From: Alkalibacillus aidingensis
Lineage (GTDB): Bacteria > Bacillota > Bacilli > Bacillales > Alkalibacillaceae
Assembly (NCBI RefSeq): GCF_014595945.1
Contig: NZ_JABXWU010000003.1
Location: 124,001 to 188,000, forward strand
Direction of reading: 5' to 3'
Length of the DNA stretch: 64,000 nucleotides
Positions 35,676 to 43,193 of this stretch are shown piece after piece. The first letter of the stretch is position 1. Each line of letters begins with the position of its first letter. The position numbers and the translations under genes were made by a program. Under the pieces are notes generated by a model, which had not been told where the DNA came from, did not search any database, and saw only the letters and a list, made by a program, of their open reading frames with translations.

Positions 35676-35743
35676 GGTTAGCAATATTCCGAAAGGCTTT
35701 AATGCATAAAAGCGTGTATGTAGAAAAGGGAGGAGACTAAAAA

Positions 35744-36814
35744 ATGAAAAAATTATTGTTGTTATTGGTAATTGGTGTGATATCCATACTAGTTGCGTGT
35801 GGTTCTGGAGCGATTGAAGAAGGAAGTGAAGAGGGTAACGGTGATGAACCAGAGGATGAAATTAACGGTGACGAACCGGAAGATGAAGATGAAGATGAGG
35901 TGACCCGTGATAATGCTGACTTTGTTGTTGGTGTTTCTCAAATCGTTGAACACCCATCTTTAGACAGGGCGACTGAAGGCTTCCAGGACGCTTTAGAGGA
36001 AGCCGGGCTAAGTGTTTATTTTGACATATCATTAGCACAAGGTGATAACAATAATGCGTCTCTCATAGCTGAACAGTTCGTTGGTGATGAGGTTGATTTA
36101 ATCTTTGGTAACTCAACGCCAAGTACGCAATCAGCATTAAATGAAACAGATGAGATTCCGATTGTGTTTACATCAGTAACAGATCCAGAAGGTGCAGGTC
36201 TCGTGGATACAATGGATCAACCAGGTGGCAATGTAACAGGAACGGCAGATATGCACCCAGATGCGGTACCAAGTGCAGTGGAATTAGTTGAAGAAATGGG
36301 ATATGAATCAATCGGATTAATATATAATGCATCTGAACAAAACTCTGTTAGACAAATAGAGTTAGTCAATGAAGTAGCAGATGAAAATGGTTTAGAGACA
36401 CATGAAGCTACGGTTTCATCATCATCAGAAGTGATGCAGTCTGCTGAATCTTTAGTCGGTCAGGCAGATGTTTTCTTAATTATTACAGATAATACAGTCG
36501 TTAGTGCATTAGAATCGGTTATTTCTGTCGGCCAAAATGAAAGTATGCCTGTATTTGTTAGTGAACTAGATTCAGTAAGACGTGGAGGTTTCGCCGGTTA
36601 TGGGTTTGATTACTATGATATCGGTTATGAAGCGGGTGAAAAGGCCGTTAAAATCTTAGAAGATGGCGAAAATCCAGGAGACATCCCAGCATCTTATCCA
36701 CAAAACCTAATTCTAGAAGTCAATGAAGAAGCAGCTGAACTAATGGGTGTAGAGATCACAGATGAATTAAGAGAACAAGCGGAGATTGTAACCACAGAAG
36801 AAGAAGGTGAGTAA
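35744..36814 (+). CDS. ABC substrate-binding lipoprotein (TrpX-type)
   Basis: 356 aa with GGGAGGAG before the ATG. Lipobox ILVAC (Cys19). A strongly acidic linker (residues 24-52) contains an internal repeat NGDEPEDE twice. The rest is a periplasmic-binding fold of the ABC_sub_bind family (VGVSQIVEHPSLD, IFGNSTPSTQSAL, PIVFTSVTDP, GYGFDYYDIGYEAG). Members named TrpX bind tryptophan in streptococci; the ligand here is not shown by the sequence. Confidence 0.88.
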   Translation: MKKLLLLLVIGVISILVACGSGAIEEGSEEGNGDEPEDEINGDEPEDEDEDEVTRDNADFVVGVSQIVEHPSLDRATEGFQDALEEAGLSVYFDISLAQGDNNNASLIAEQFVGDEVDLIFGNSTPSTQSALNETDEIPIVFTSVTDPEGAGLVDTMDQPGGNVTGTADMHPDAVPSAVELVEEMGYESIGLIYNASEQNSVRQIELVNEVADENGLETHEATVSSSSEVMQSAESLVGQADVFLIITDNTVVSALESVISVGQNESMPVFVSELDSVRRGGFAGYGFDYYDIGYEAGEKAVKILEDGENPGDIPASYPQNLILEVNEEAAELMGVEITDELREQAEIVTTEEEGE

Positions 36815-36817
36815 AGC

Positions 36818-37831
36818 ATGGTTAGTGCATTATACGGGGCAGTTGAATCAGGATTAATTTACGCGATTATGGCACTAGGTGTTTATATATCATTCCGTTT
36901 ACTAGATTTTCCTGACTTAACGGTAGACGGAAGTTTTGTTACAGGTGGCGCTGTCACATCCGTGATGATTGTTGGTGGTGTCGATCCTTTTACAGCTACT
37001 CTAGCAGGTGCTATCTCAGGCTTCTTTGCAGGATGTATCACAGGCATCCTGCATACCAAGGGTAACATTAATCCATTATTATCAGGTATTCTGATGATGA
37101 TTGCCCTTTATTCTATTAATCTAAGAATTATGGGACAGCCAAACATCCCACTCTTAAATGAAAACACCTTGTTTACAACGATTAGTGGTTGGTGGGAAGC
37201 AATGAATTTAGAGGCGATTTTCATGGCGCCATTTAACTGGTTAGGAATCGCCGACTTTGCACCGAGATCCTTTTATACTCTAATGTCTCTTCTAGTTGTG
37301 ATTATTATTGTGAAGAAGTTAATGGACTTTTTCTTGAGGACGGAAGCCGGTGTAACATTGCGAGCTACAGGTGATAATGCCAAGATGGTACGCAGCTTTT
37401 CAGCCAACACTAGTTTATATATTGTAATTGGCATGGGGATTTCCAATATGTTAGTTGCGTTTAGTGGTGCGATGATCGTTCAGCATAATGGATTTGCGGA
37501 TATTAACCTTGGTGTCGGGATGATTATTATTGGTTTAGCTTCGGTGATTATTGGCGAGGTGTTGTTTGGTAAAGACAAGATCGTCCGAATGACACTGGCT
37601 GTTGTTTTAGGTGCGATTATTTACCGAATTATATACTCATTAGCTTTGCGCGTAGACTTTTTAGAAGCGAGTGATATGAAGTTGATTACCGCGATTATTG
37701 TCGTTGTGGCTCTCGTATTCCCTAACTGGCTGGGTCATTCTAATGCCAAAAGCCAGTATAAAAAGTCAAAAGCACGTGCAACGGAGAAGAAAGGAGAGAT
37801 TCACCTTGCTTCAACTAAATCAAATTCATAA
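36818..37831 (+). CDS. ABC permease (TrpY-type)
   Basis: 337 aa, beginning 3 nt after the binding-protein gene. About eight membrane helices are visible with the BPD_transp_2 fold typical of branched-amino-acid/TrpY permeases (LLDFPDLTVDGSFVTGGA near the N-terminus, GDNAKMVRSFSAN in the cytoplasmic loop). The C-terminus is a basic cytoplasmic tail. Confidence 0.88.
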   Translation: MVSALYGAVESGLIYAIMALGVYISFRLLDFPDLTVDGSFVTGGAVTSVMIVGGVDPFTATLAGAISGFFAGCITGILHTKGNINPLLSGILMMIALYSINLRIMGQPNIPLLNENTLFTTISGWWEAMNLEAIFMAPFNWLGIADFAPRSFYTLMSLLVVIIIVKKLMDFFLRTEAGVTLRATGDNAKMVRSFSANTSLYIVIGMGISNMLVAFSGAMIVQHNGFADINLGVGMIIIGLASVIIGEVLFGKDKIVRMTLAVVLGAIIYRIIYSLALRVDFLEASDMKLITAIIVVVALVFPNWLGHSNAKSQYKKSKARATEKKGEIHLASTKSNS

Positions 37832-38603
37832 AACCTTCTATCCGAACACACCAGATGAACGGCAGGCACTGGTTGACGTCAACCAGCAGCTTGATGTGGG
37901 TGATTTTGTCACAATTATTGGAAGTAATGGTGCAGGGAAATCTACTCTTCTTAATACATTAGCTGGCACGATCATTCCCGATGAAGGTGATGTTTGGATT
38001 GACGGAAATAATGTTACAGGGTTCCCCGAACAAAAGCGTGCACGTTATATCGGTCGGGTTTTCCAAGATCCGATGTCAGGGACTGCACCAGGTATGACTA
38101 TCGAAGAAAATATGATGATCTCACTTGGGCGAACCAAGCGTCGTAGCTTGTTTCGTGGTGTATCCAAACAGTTACGCGAACGATTTCAAGAGCACCTATC
38201 GACCTTAGAGATCGGCTTAGAAGATCGGTTGAATACTAAAGTCGGTTTATTATCAGGTGGTGAACGTCAAGCTCTATCCTTGCTCATGGCAACTTTTACA
38301 GAACCTAAAATATTATTACTAGATGAACATACAGCAGCACTCGATCCGTCCAAAGAAGAATTGATCCTAAAGTTAACACGTGAACTAGTTGAAAAACACA
38401 ATTTAACCACTGTCATGGTAACTCACCAAATGGAGCAGGCAATAGACTTCGGGAATCGCCTTTGGATGATGGATGAAGGAAAAATTATTTTCGAAGCCAA
38501 CGGTGCCGATAAAGATAGATTAACTGTTGCAGATCTCCTCCAAAACTTCCAAGATATCCGTGGTAAGAAAATGGCAAGTGATCGAGCGTTGTTGGCGAAG
38601 TGA
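37806..38603 (+). CDS. ABC transporter ATPase (TrpZ-type)
   Basis: 265 aa from a TTG start at 37806, preceded by AAAGGAGAG and overlapping the permease end by 26 nt. An upstream in-frame ATG at 37698 lies deep in the permease and lacks an RBS. Walker A GSNGAGKST, signature LSGGERQALS and Walker B ILLLDEHTAALDP are intact. It powers the importer encoded by the two preceding genes. Confidence 0.9.
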   Translation: MLQLNQIHKTFYPNTPDERQALVDVNQQLDVGDFVTIIGSNGAGKSTLLNTLAGTIIPDEGDVWIDGNNVTGFPEQKRARYIGRVFQDPMSGTAPGMTIEENMMISLGRTKRRSLFRGVSKQLRERFQEHLSTLEIGLEDRLNTKVGLLSGGERQALSLLMATFTEPKILLLDEHTAALDPSKEELILKLTRELVEKHNLTTVMVTHQMEQAIDFGNRLWMMDEGKIIFEANGADKDRLTVADLLQNFQDIRGKKMASDRALLAK

Positions 38604-38645
38604 TCTAGGTAAAGGTGTCTATTTTAATAACTTTTAAGAACAGTG

Positions 38646-38683
38646 CCAATCTGAGATTGATAAAATCTCGGATTGGTTTTTTG
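38646..38683 (+). terminator. TrpXYZ-type operon terminator
   Basis: CCAATCTGAGATT pairs with AATCTCGGATTGG (one G-U pair) and ends in six T. Confidence 0.92.
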
Positions 38684-39130
38684 TATATTGTAAGGTCACA
38701 ATTTTGAAAGCAATGTTAAAAATATGAACGTAGGATTGTGGATACTAATTTAGTTTTATTGTCAAGTTTTTTTATCAATACCGTTCATCACAGGTATATT
38801 TACCTGTTTGTGAAAAAAGTGTTGACTGACTAATAGAAAGGTGACATGGTCGGTTTAATTCTTTTAACGATTAAAAAACACTCCCCTTTTAAAGTTATTT
38901 TTCATGGTGTTATAAGCCTATTAAGTGAAGTTAAAACCGTTTTTAAGGCGCTTGTTTTTAAAAAAAATAAATTTTTTCTTTATGTTTTGTTTTGTGTATA
39001 CGTAAGGAAAATTAGTGGTGATTTTTATGTCAAATTAGCTAAAAATCGGGCGATAATGCAGAAAATAGTGGTTTTACTTTTTATGACAAGTTTTATAATA
39101 TATATTTAATTTCTGAAAGGGGAGAAAAAT
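38684..39130. other. AT-rich comK upstream region
   Basis: A 447-bp gap with A/T-rich sequence and many A and T tracts. A frame of 87 codons (38846-39109) crosses it, but its product is a low-complexity Phe/Lys/Ile string and the RBS-to-ATG gap is only about 2 nt, so I do not call it. The region probably holds the comK control sequences; see the AT-box. Confidence 0.6.
38934..38976 (+). promoter_or_regulatory. Candidate ComK AT-boxes
   Basis: AAAA-TAAAT-TTTT (38964-38976) is a perfect match to the ComK AT-box AAAA-N5-TTTT. A partial box, AAAA-CCGTT-TTAA, lies at 38934-38946, 17 bp away. ComK activates its own gene from paired AT-boxes, which fits the position before comK, although such boxes arise easily in AT-rich DNA. 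Confidence 0.45.
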
Positions 39131-39610
39131 ATGAATATTAAAGAAGATGGTCGTATTACTTTAGAAACATTAGCAGTATTACCTCATGAATTTTCAGATG
39201 GCGTTTTTGGTTCATATGTTGTGAATAAAGGCGATGATTTTTATTCTTATCTAACACCGAAGCAGCTAATGGAAGATATCTGTAATTATTTTGCTTGTAG
39301 TTTGAAAGGTCGTTTGGATGCCACTCGCAAATCTTTTAACGTCCAACGAAAAGCCCCTATTGTTGTTGAACCTTCATCAAATATGTACTTCATGCCTACT
39401 TCATCGCCTCATTCTCCTGAGTGTGCTTGGATTGCGCATAGCTATGTCTTAAATCTAGAAACATTGGCTCCTAAACAAACACGAGTGATCTTCAATTGTG
39501 GTAAGACATTAAATCTTAATGTTTCGCCGACATCGTTAACTAACCAGATTCGTAAAACTGCACAGTATCGTCATTTGGTGACAGAGCGAATTTCAAGTTA
39601 CCGGGTTTAG
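39131..39610 (+). CDS. comK: Competence transcription factor ComK, short form
   Basis: 159 aa with AAAGGGGAG before the ATG. It carries the ComK core: LETLAVLPHEF, KAPIVVEPSSNMYFMPTSSPHSPECAWIAHSYV (compare the PT..S...CGWISH region of B. subtilis ComK) and NQIRKTAQYR. It ends soon after, about 30 residues short of the 192-aa B. subtilis protein, losing the C-terminal part needed for activation there. ComK switches on DNA-uptake genes. This could be a ComK variant or a weakened copy. Confidence 0.82.
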   Translation: MNIKEDGRITLETLAVLPHEFSDGVFGSYVVNKGDDFYSYLTPKQLMEDICNYFACSLKGRLDATRKSFNVQRKAPIVVEPSSNMYFMPTSSPHSPECAWIAHSYVLNLETLAPKQTRVIFNCGKTLNLNVSPTSLTNQIRKTAQYRHLVTERISSYRV

Positions 39611-39699
39611 GTACATCGCTTTGACAACACCCTGGCTTATTGCTAAAATTCGCTTAATATCCTTTAACAGACTAATATATTGAATAAGAGGGTGATGAG

Positions 39700-40824
39700 A
39701 TGGGATATGATGTTGCAATAATCGGTGCAGGTTCCATGGGGATGGCTGCTGGTTATTATTTAGCGAAGCAGGATCAGCGTGTCGTGTTGATTGATGCATT
39801 TGATCCACCACATAGCGAAGGTTCGCACCATGGTGAAACTAGATTAATTCGCCATGCTTATGGTGAAGGAGAAAGTTATGTTCCGATGGCGCTTCGAGCT
39901 CAGGAGCTTTGGGGTGAGCTTGAACAGGAATCTGGTGAAGCGTTATTTCATCAAGTTGGTGTGCTAAATATCGGTGATCGGGATTCGGATTTTGTTAAAA
40001 ATGTGATCAAAAGTGCAGAAGAGTTTGAATTAAACCTTGAGACATTAACAGCTAAAGAAGTTAATGCACGTTGGGAAGGTTTTAATTTAACAGAGGATTT
40101 GTTTGGATGTTTTGAGCCAGATTCAGGGGTGTTAATGAGTGAGAAGTGTATCCAGGCTTATCGTAATTTGGCAGTAGGTGCTGGGGCCGAATTCAAAATG
40201 AATCAACAGGTTCAAGCTGTTGAGACTAGTGATGATCAAGTGACCATTCAGTTATCAGATGGTGTTGTGACTGCTTCTAAGCTAATTGTCTCGGCTGGAA
40301 AGGGAACGAACCAGGTCTTATCGTTGTTGGATGAACATGTGCCACTTCAGCCTGTCCGAAAAACGTTTTCATGGTTTGACTCAAATGAGGAAACCTATGG
40401 AAGTGGCCATTTCCCAGGTTGGGCTTATGACGCAAATGATCAGACGTTTTATGGCTTTCCTAGTATTAATGGTCAGGGAGTTAAAATTGGTCGTCATGAT
40501 AGTGGAGAGCTATTGGAACATTCACTGGAATTAGCTGAGTTCGGGACTTATGAAAGTGATCGATCTGATGTGGTCAAGCAAACTAAGCGAATTTTTAAAG
40601 AGGAAATGCCTCATCGTATGGGCAAGGTCTGTACATATACCAATACACCCGATGGCGATTTTATAATTGATCAGCTTCCAGGTTACACAAATGTGATTGT
40701 CGCATGTGGGTTCTCCGGTCATGGCTTTAAGTTTAGCAGTGTTGTAGGAGAGATTTTATCACAATTAGTAACAAGTGGTGAAACAGAATTTAACCTGTCA
40801 CCATTTAGAGTGGATCGATTTTAG
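39700..40824 (+). CDS. Monomeric sarcosine oxidase / N-methyl-amino-acid oxidase-like flavoenzyme
   Basis: 374 aa. The FAD motif VAIIGAGSMGMAAGYYLA opens the protein; HHGETRLIRHAYGEGESYVPM is the family substrate/flavin-loop signature. CGFSGHGFKF near residue 338 contains the Cys that covalently binds FAD in monomeric sarcosine oxidase. It should oxidise N-methyl amino acids such as sarcosine, a betaine breakdown product, which would link it to the opuA-fed betaine pool; that link is inference. It stands alone with its own terminator. Confidence 0.88.
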   Translation: MGYDVAIIGAGSMGMAAGYYLAKQDQRVVLIDAFDPPHSEGSHHGETRLIRHAYGEGESYVPMALRAQELWGELEQESGEALFHQVGVLNIGDRDSDFVKNVIKSAEEFELNLETLTAKEVNARWEGFNLTEDLFGCFEPDSGVLMSEKCIQAYRNLAVGAGAEFKMNQQVQAVETSDDQVTIQLSDGVVTASKLIVSAGKGTNQVLSLLDEHVPLQPVRKTFSWFDSNEETYGSGHFPGWAYDANDQTFYGFPSINGQGVKIGRHDSGELLEHSLELAEFGTYESDRSDVVKQTKRIFKEEMPHRMGKVCTYTNTPDGDFIIDQLPGYTNVIVACGFSGHGFKFSSVVGEILSQLVTSGETEFNLSPFRVDRF

Positions 40825-40845
40825 GCAATTAAATAATATAAGGTG

Positions 40846-40882
40846 AAACACGTGAGTTCTGAAATGAATCACGTGTTTTTTA
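40846..40882 (+). terminator. Terminator of the sarcosine-oxidase-like gene
   Basis: AAACACGTGA / TCACGTGTTT perfect stem with a 13-nt loop and T run. Confidence 0.9.
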
Positions 40883-41063
40883 TGGGAAAAATGCATATGA
40901 GTGTGATTATCTTATTGTAGAGTTCTCATGACTGTTTTCTCGCCCCGTGAACCGCAAAATGTACAATGGGTATAAAAAGAATAATGCTTTTTGTGATCCT
41001 TTTACATAATAGTCTTAGTTCCTGAAAAACTAATACAATCGAGAAGGAAAGGACTGAACTCCA

Positions 41064-41498
41064 GTGCTTTATATCTCCATTGTGGTCGGTGTTTTGTTAG
41101 TAGTCGTTTGGTTCATGCCAAAGAAGTTGGATAAGCGAGATATATTAATCATATGGATTAGTGCAGCATTTACCGAAATTGTCATTGATTTAACTCTAGA
41201 TAAAACTCTCGGCTTTTATTATTTTGGGGATTCAAATGAACTGAGTGGAGGCGTCTTATTGATCAAGTTATTTACTGCTCCACTATTTGCATTACTGTAT
41301 TTAAACTATATGCCTCATGACTTTAAACGGTTCATCCCATATTGGATTGCTTGGGCTGGTTTTGCTACTTTCTTTGAATGGACAACCGTGTATTTCGATT
41401 ATTTAAATTATACTGGATGGAAATTGTGGTATTCGGCTATTTTTTACCTCTTTATTGTGCCGGTTTTTAGATGGTATTACCTTTACATCAAGCATTAA
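41064..41498 (+). CDS. CBO0543-like small membrane protein
   Basis: 144 aa from a GTG start. Five membrane helices with the W/Y-rich pattern (GFYYFGD, FEWTTVYFDYLNYTGWKLWYSAIFYL) of the CBO0543 family, named from memory. Such proteins are membrane proteins of unknown role in spore-forming Firmicutes. Confidence 0.65.
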   Translation: MLYISIVVGVLLVVVWFMPKKLDKRDILIIWISAAFTEIVIDLTLDKTLGFYYFGDSNELSGGVLLIKLFTAPLFALLYLNYMPHDFKRFIPYWIAWAGFATFFEWTTVYFDYLNYTGWKLWYSAIFYLFIVPVFRWYYLYIKH

Positions 41499-41534
41499 AT
41501 GTTAAACATAAACCGGTTATTTGATATGTCTGGT

Positions 41535-41789
41535 CTAATGTTTCTTTTTTAATTGGTTAATTTGTTTTTCTAGGTAGGCCATTCTGTTGGTTAAATATGT
41601 CATTTTAGATTCCATGAATGAGGCAAATTGATAAATGGAGTAGCCGATAAAAACAATGATTACCCCGAATATGATATCCAGCAAACTTGAATTCGTTCCT
41701 AATCCAAAACTAATCAATCCTAATGTTGTTATGATTAAGCCAATCACACCTAAGATGGTAGCCATGTGATTAACTGTTTTTAAGTTCAT
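41535..41789 (-). CDS. Small membrane protein with coiled-coil tail, unknown
   Basis: 84 aa with AGAGGTGAG before the ATG. Two membrane helices (residues 10-30 and 37-55) are followed by a short coiled coil (MESKMTYLTNRMAYLEKQINQLKKK). I do not recognise a family. Convergent with the preceding gene. Confidence 0.6.
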   Translation of the reverse strand: MNLKTVNHMATILGVIGLIITTLGLISFGLGTNSSLLDIIFGVIIVFIGYSIYQFASFMESKMTYLTNRMAYLEKQINQLKKKH

Positions 41790-41894
41790 TTTTTACTCAC
41801 CTCTATAGGTTTTACTATGCCCTAAGTATTCATGAGAACATGATTTTAGCCATTTTGTACGATTACCATAACACATTTTAGTTAGAAAAGTCGA

Positions 41895-41926
41895 AAAACT
41901 TGGAATCCATATATAGAATTCCAAAT
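41895..41926 (-). terminator. Terminator of yhjD
   Basis: On the minus strand, TTTGGAATTC pairs with GGATTCCAAG around a TATATAT loop and is followed by TTTTT. Confidence 0.65.
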
Positions 41927-41969
41927 ATATTAGTAATAGGTATTTAGTTTCAAAAGCTTCAAACAAAAA

Positions 41970-42359
41970 CTACGCATAGTCGGGTGTTGGTTTGTTGGTC
42001 GTATCGATCGTTTCGAACATCAGCTCATATAAAATCTGTTCAACTTTCTTACGGACAGCTGGGTTAAAGTACCGACGCTCTTCCTCGTATCCGTGGGCCA
42101 AAAATAAATAGGTGGAAAAGGTGTCGTTTTTTTGAATAAATACGACATCCATTTTGCGTTGGTCCATATTCTTCCGTAAATCTCGTCGTTCGGTTCGTGC
42201 TTGGTGAATCATGCGACGGAGCAGTTCTAAGTAAGGCTCTTTTATTTTAAACGATCCTGATTCAATTAACTTGATGTCTTTCTCTAAAACAACGATGGCC
42301 ATCGATAAAAATAAGAATCTTGATGCTATTTTTCCTTCCTCTTCATTTAAGTATTGCAC
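41970..42359 (-). CDS. yhjD: YhjD-like protein
   Basis: 129 aa from a GTG start at 42359, with GGAGGG 6 nt upstream. It is mainly helical and basic (LLRRMIHQARTERRDLRKNM) and has no membrane helix. Its length, a neighbour resembling YhjE and a LexA box at its promoter all match B. subtilis yhjD, an SOS-regulated gene of unknown function. The name depends partly on this context. Confidence 0.7.
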   Translation of the reverse strand: MQYLNEEEGKIASRFLFLSMAIVVLEKDIKLIESGSFKIKEPYLELLRRMIHQARTERRDLRKNMDQRKMDVVFIQKNDTFSTYLFLAHGYEEERRYFNPAVRKKVEQILYELMFETIDTTNKPTPDYA

Positions 42360-42386
42360 AGTGATCCCTCCGTTGTTATTAGTTAT

Positions 42387-42429
42387 CGAACGTTTGTTCT
42401 ATTATATGATAATCTTGATAAAATATCAA
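42387..42429 (-). promoter_or_regulatory. yhjD promoter with LexA box
   Basis: On the minus strand TTGATA (42424-42429), a 17-nt spacer and TATAAT (42401-42406) form a near-perfect sigma-A promoter. Immediately downstream, CGAACGTTTGTTCT (plus strand 42387-42400) matches the Bacillus LexA/DinR box CGAAC-N4-GTTCG except for the final base. LexA bound there would block transcription start, giving SOS control. Confidence 0.82.
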
Positions 42430-42525
42430 ACACTAAAGAAGAAAAGATTTCGTCTCTAAAAGTGGGCAAGCGTTCATTTTTCTTATAAAATGATAAGTAG
42501 AGACCAAAGATGGGAGAAAGAGACC

Positions 42526-43173
42526 ATGAATGAAGACGTTTCAAACTTAGATGAACTACAAGACATGATATCGGATTCAGTCGTTGGAGATTTTATCATT
42601 CAATTGTTGCAATTTTATGGTGGTTTTGGTCCAATTCCGGGGATTCTTCTGCCATTTATAGAAGCGTTCTTACCGTTTTTGCCAATTATCGTGTTTATAT
42701 TAGCGAACTCGATTGTTTACGGATTGGTCATGGGTTTTCTTTTATCATGGGCAGGTAGTTTGGCAGGAGCGATTATCGTCTTTGTCTTAGTGCGAAAGAG
42801 TGAAAAGTTTCGCTGGGTAAGGCGAATTAAATATCAGAAGCATATTCAAAAGATTACGACCTTCTTTGATCGACGTGGTTTTACGCCATTATTTTTATTA
42901 TTGTGCTTTCCGTTTTCGCCTTCAGCCTTATTAAATGTCGTTGTGGCATTTACGAAGATGTCAATTAAACAGGTGATTTTAGCTTTAGCGTTAGGAAAAG
43001 CGGTCATGATTTTTTCAGTATCTTATGTAGGGGATAGTATAACGTCATTTGCAGAAGAACCTGTAAAAACGATCATTGTAGGGATTGCGATTGGTCTGTT
43101 TTGGATCATCGGAAAATATATTGAGAAGCGAATTCAAACAGACGTTGAGCGAGAAGATGGTGAAACGACCTAG
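42526..43173 (+). CDS. yhjE: TVP38/TMEM64 (VTT-domain) membrane protein YhjE-like
   Basis: 215 aa from ATG 42526, with GGGAG 9 nt upstream. It has multiple helices and the VTT/SNARE-associated motif around LSWAGSLAGAIIVFVLVRK and DRRGFTPLFLLLCFPFSPSALLNVVVAFTKMS. VTT proteins are DedA-like lipid scramblases or transporters; the exact role is unknown. B. subtilis yhjE lies beside yhjD. Confidence 0.85.
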   Translation: MNEDVSNLDELQDMISDSVVGDFIIQLLQFYGGFGPIPGILLPFIEAFLPFLPIIVFILANSIVYGLVMGFLLSWAGSLAGAIIVFVLVRKSEKFRWVRRIKYQKHIQKITTFFDRRGFTPLFLLLCFPFSPSALLNVVVAFTKMSIKQVILALALGKAVMIFSVSYVGDSITSFAEEPVKTIIVGIAIGLFWIIGKYIEKRIQTDVEREDGETT

Positions 43174-43193
43174 CCTATAAAGGGGGAATGAGT

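Noticed and set aside
35640-35743. T-box riboswitch before the TrpXYZ-type operon
   Set aside because: The leader is about 68 nt, too short, and no T-box sequence TGGNACC is present.
38846-39109. 87-codon open frame before comK
   Set aside because: AT-rich low-complexity product rich in Phe, Lys and Ile, RBS too near the ATG, and overlaps the likely comK control region.
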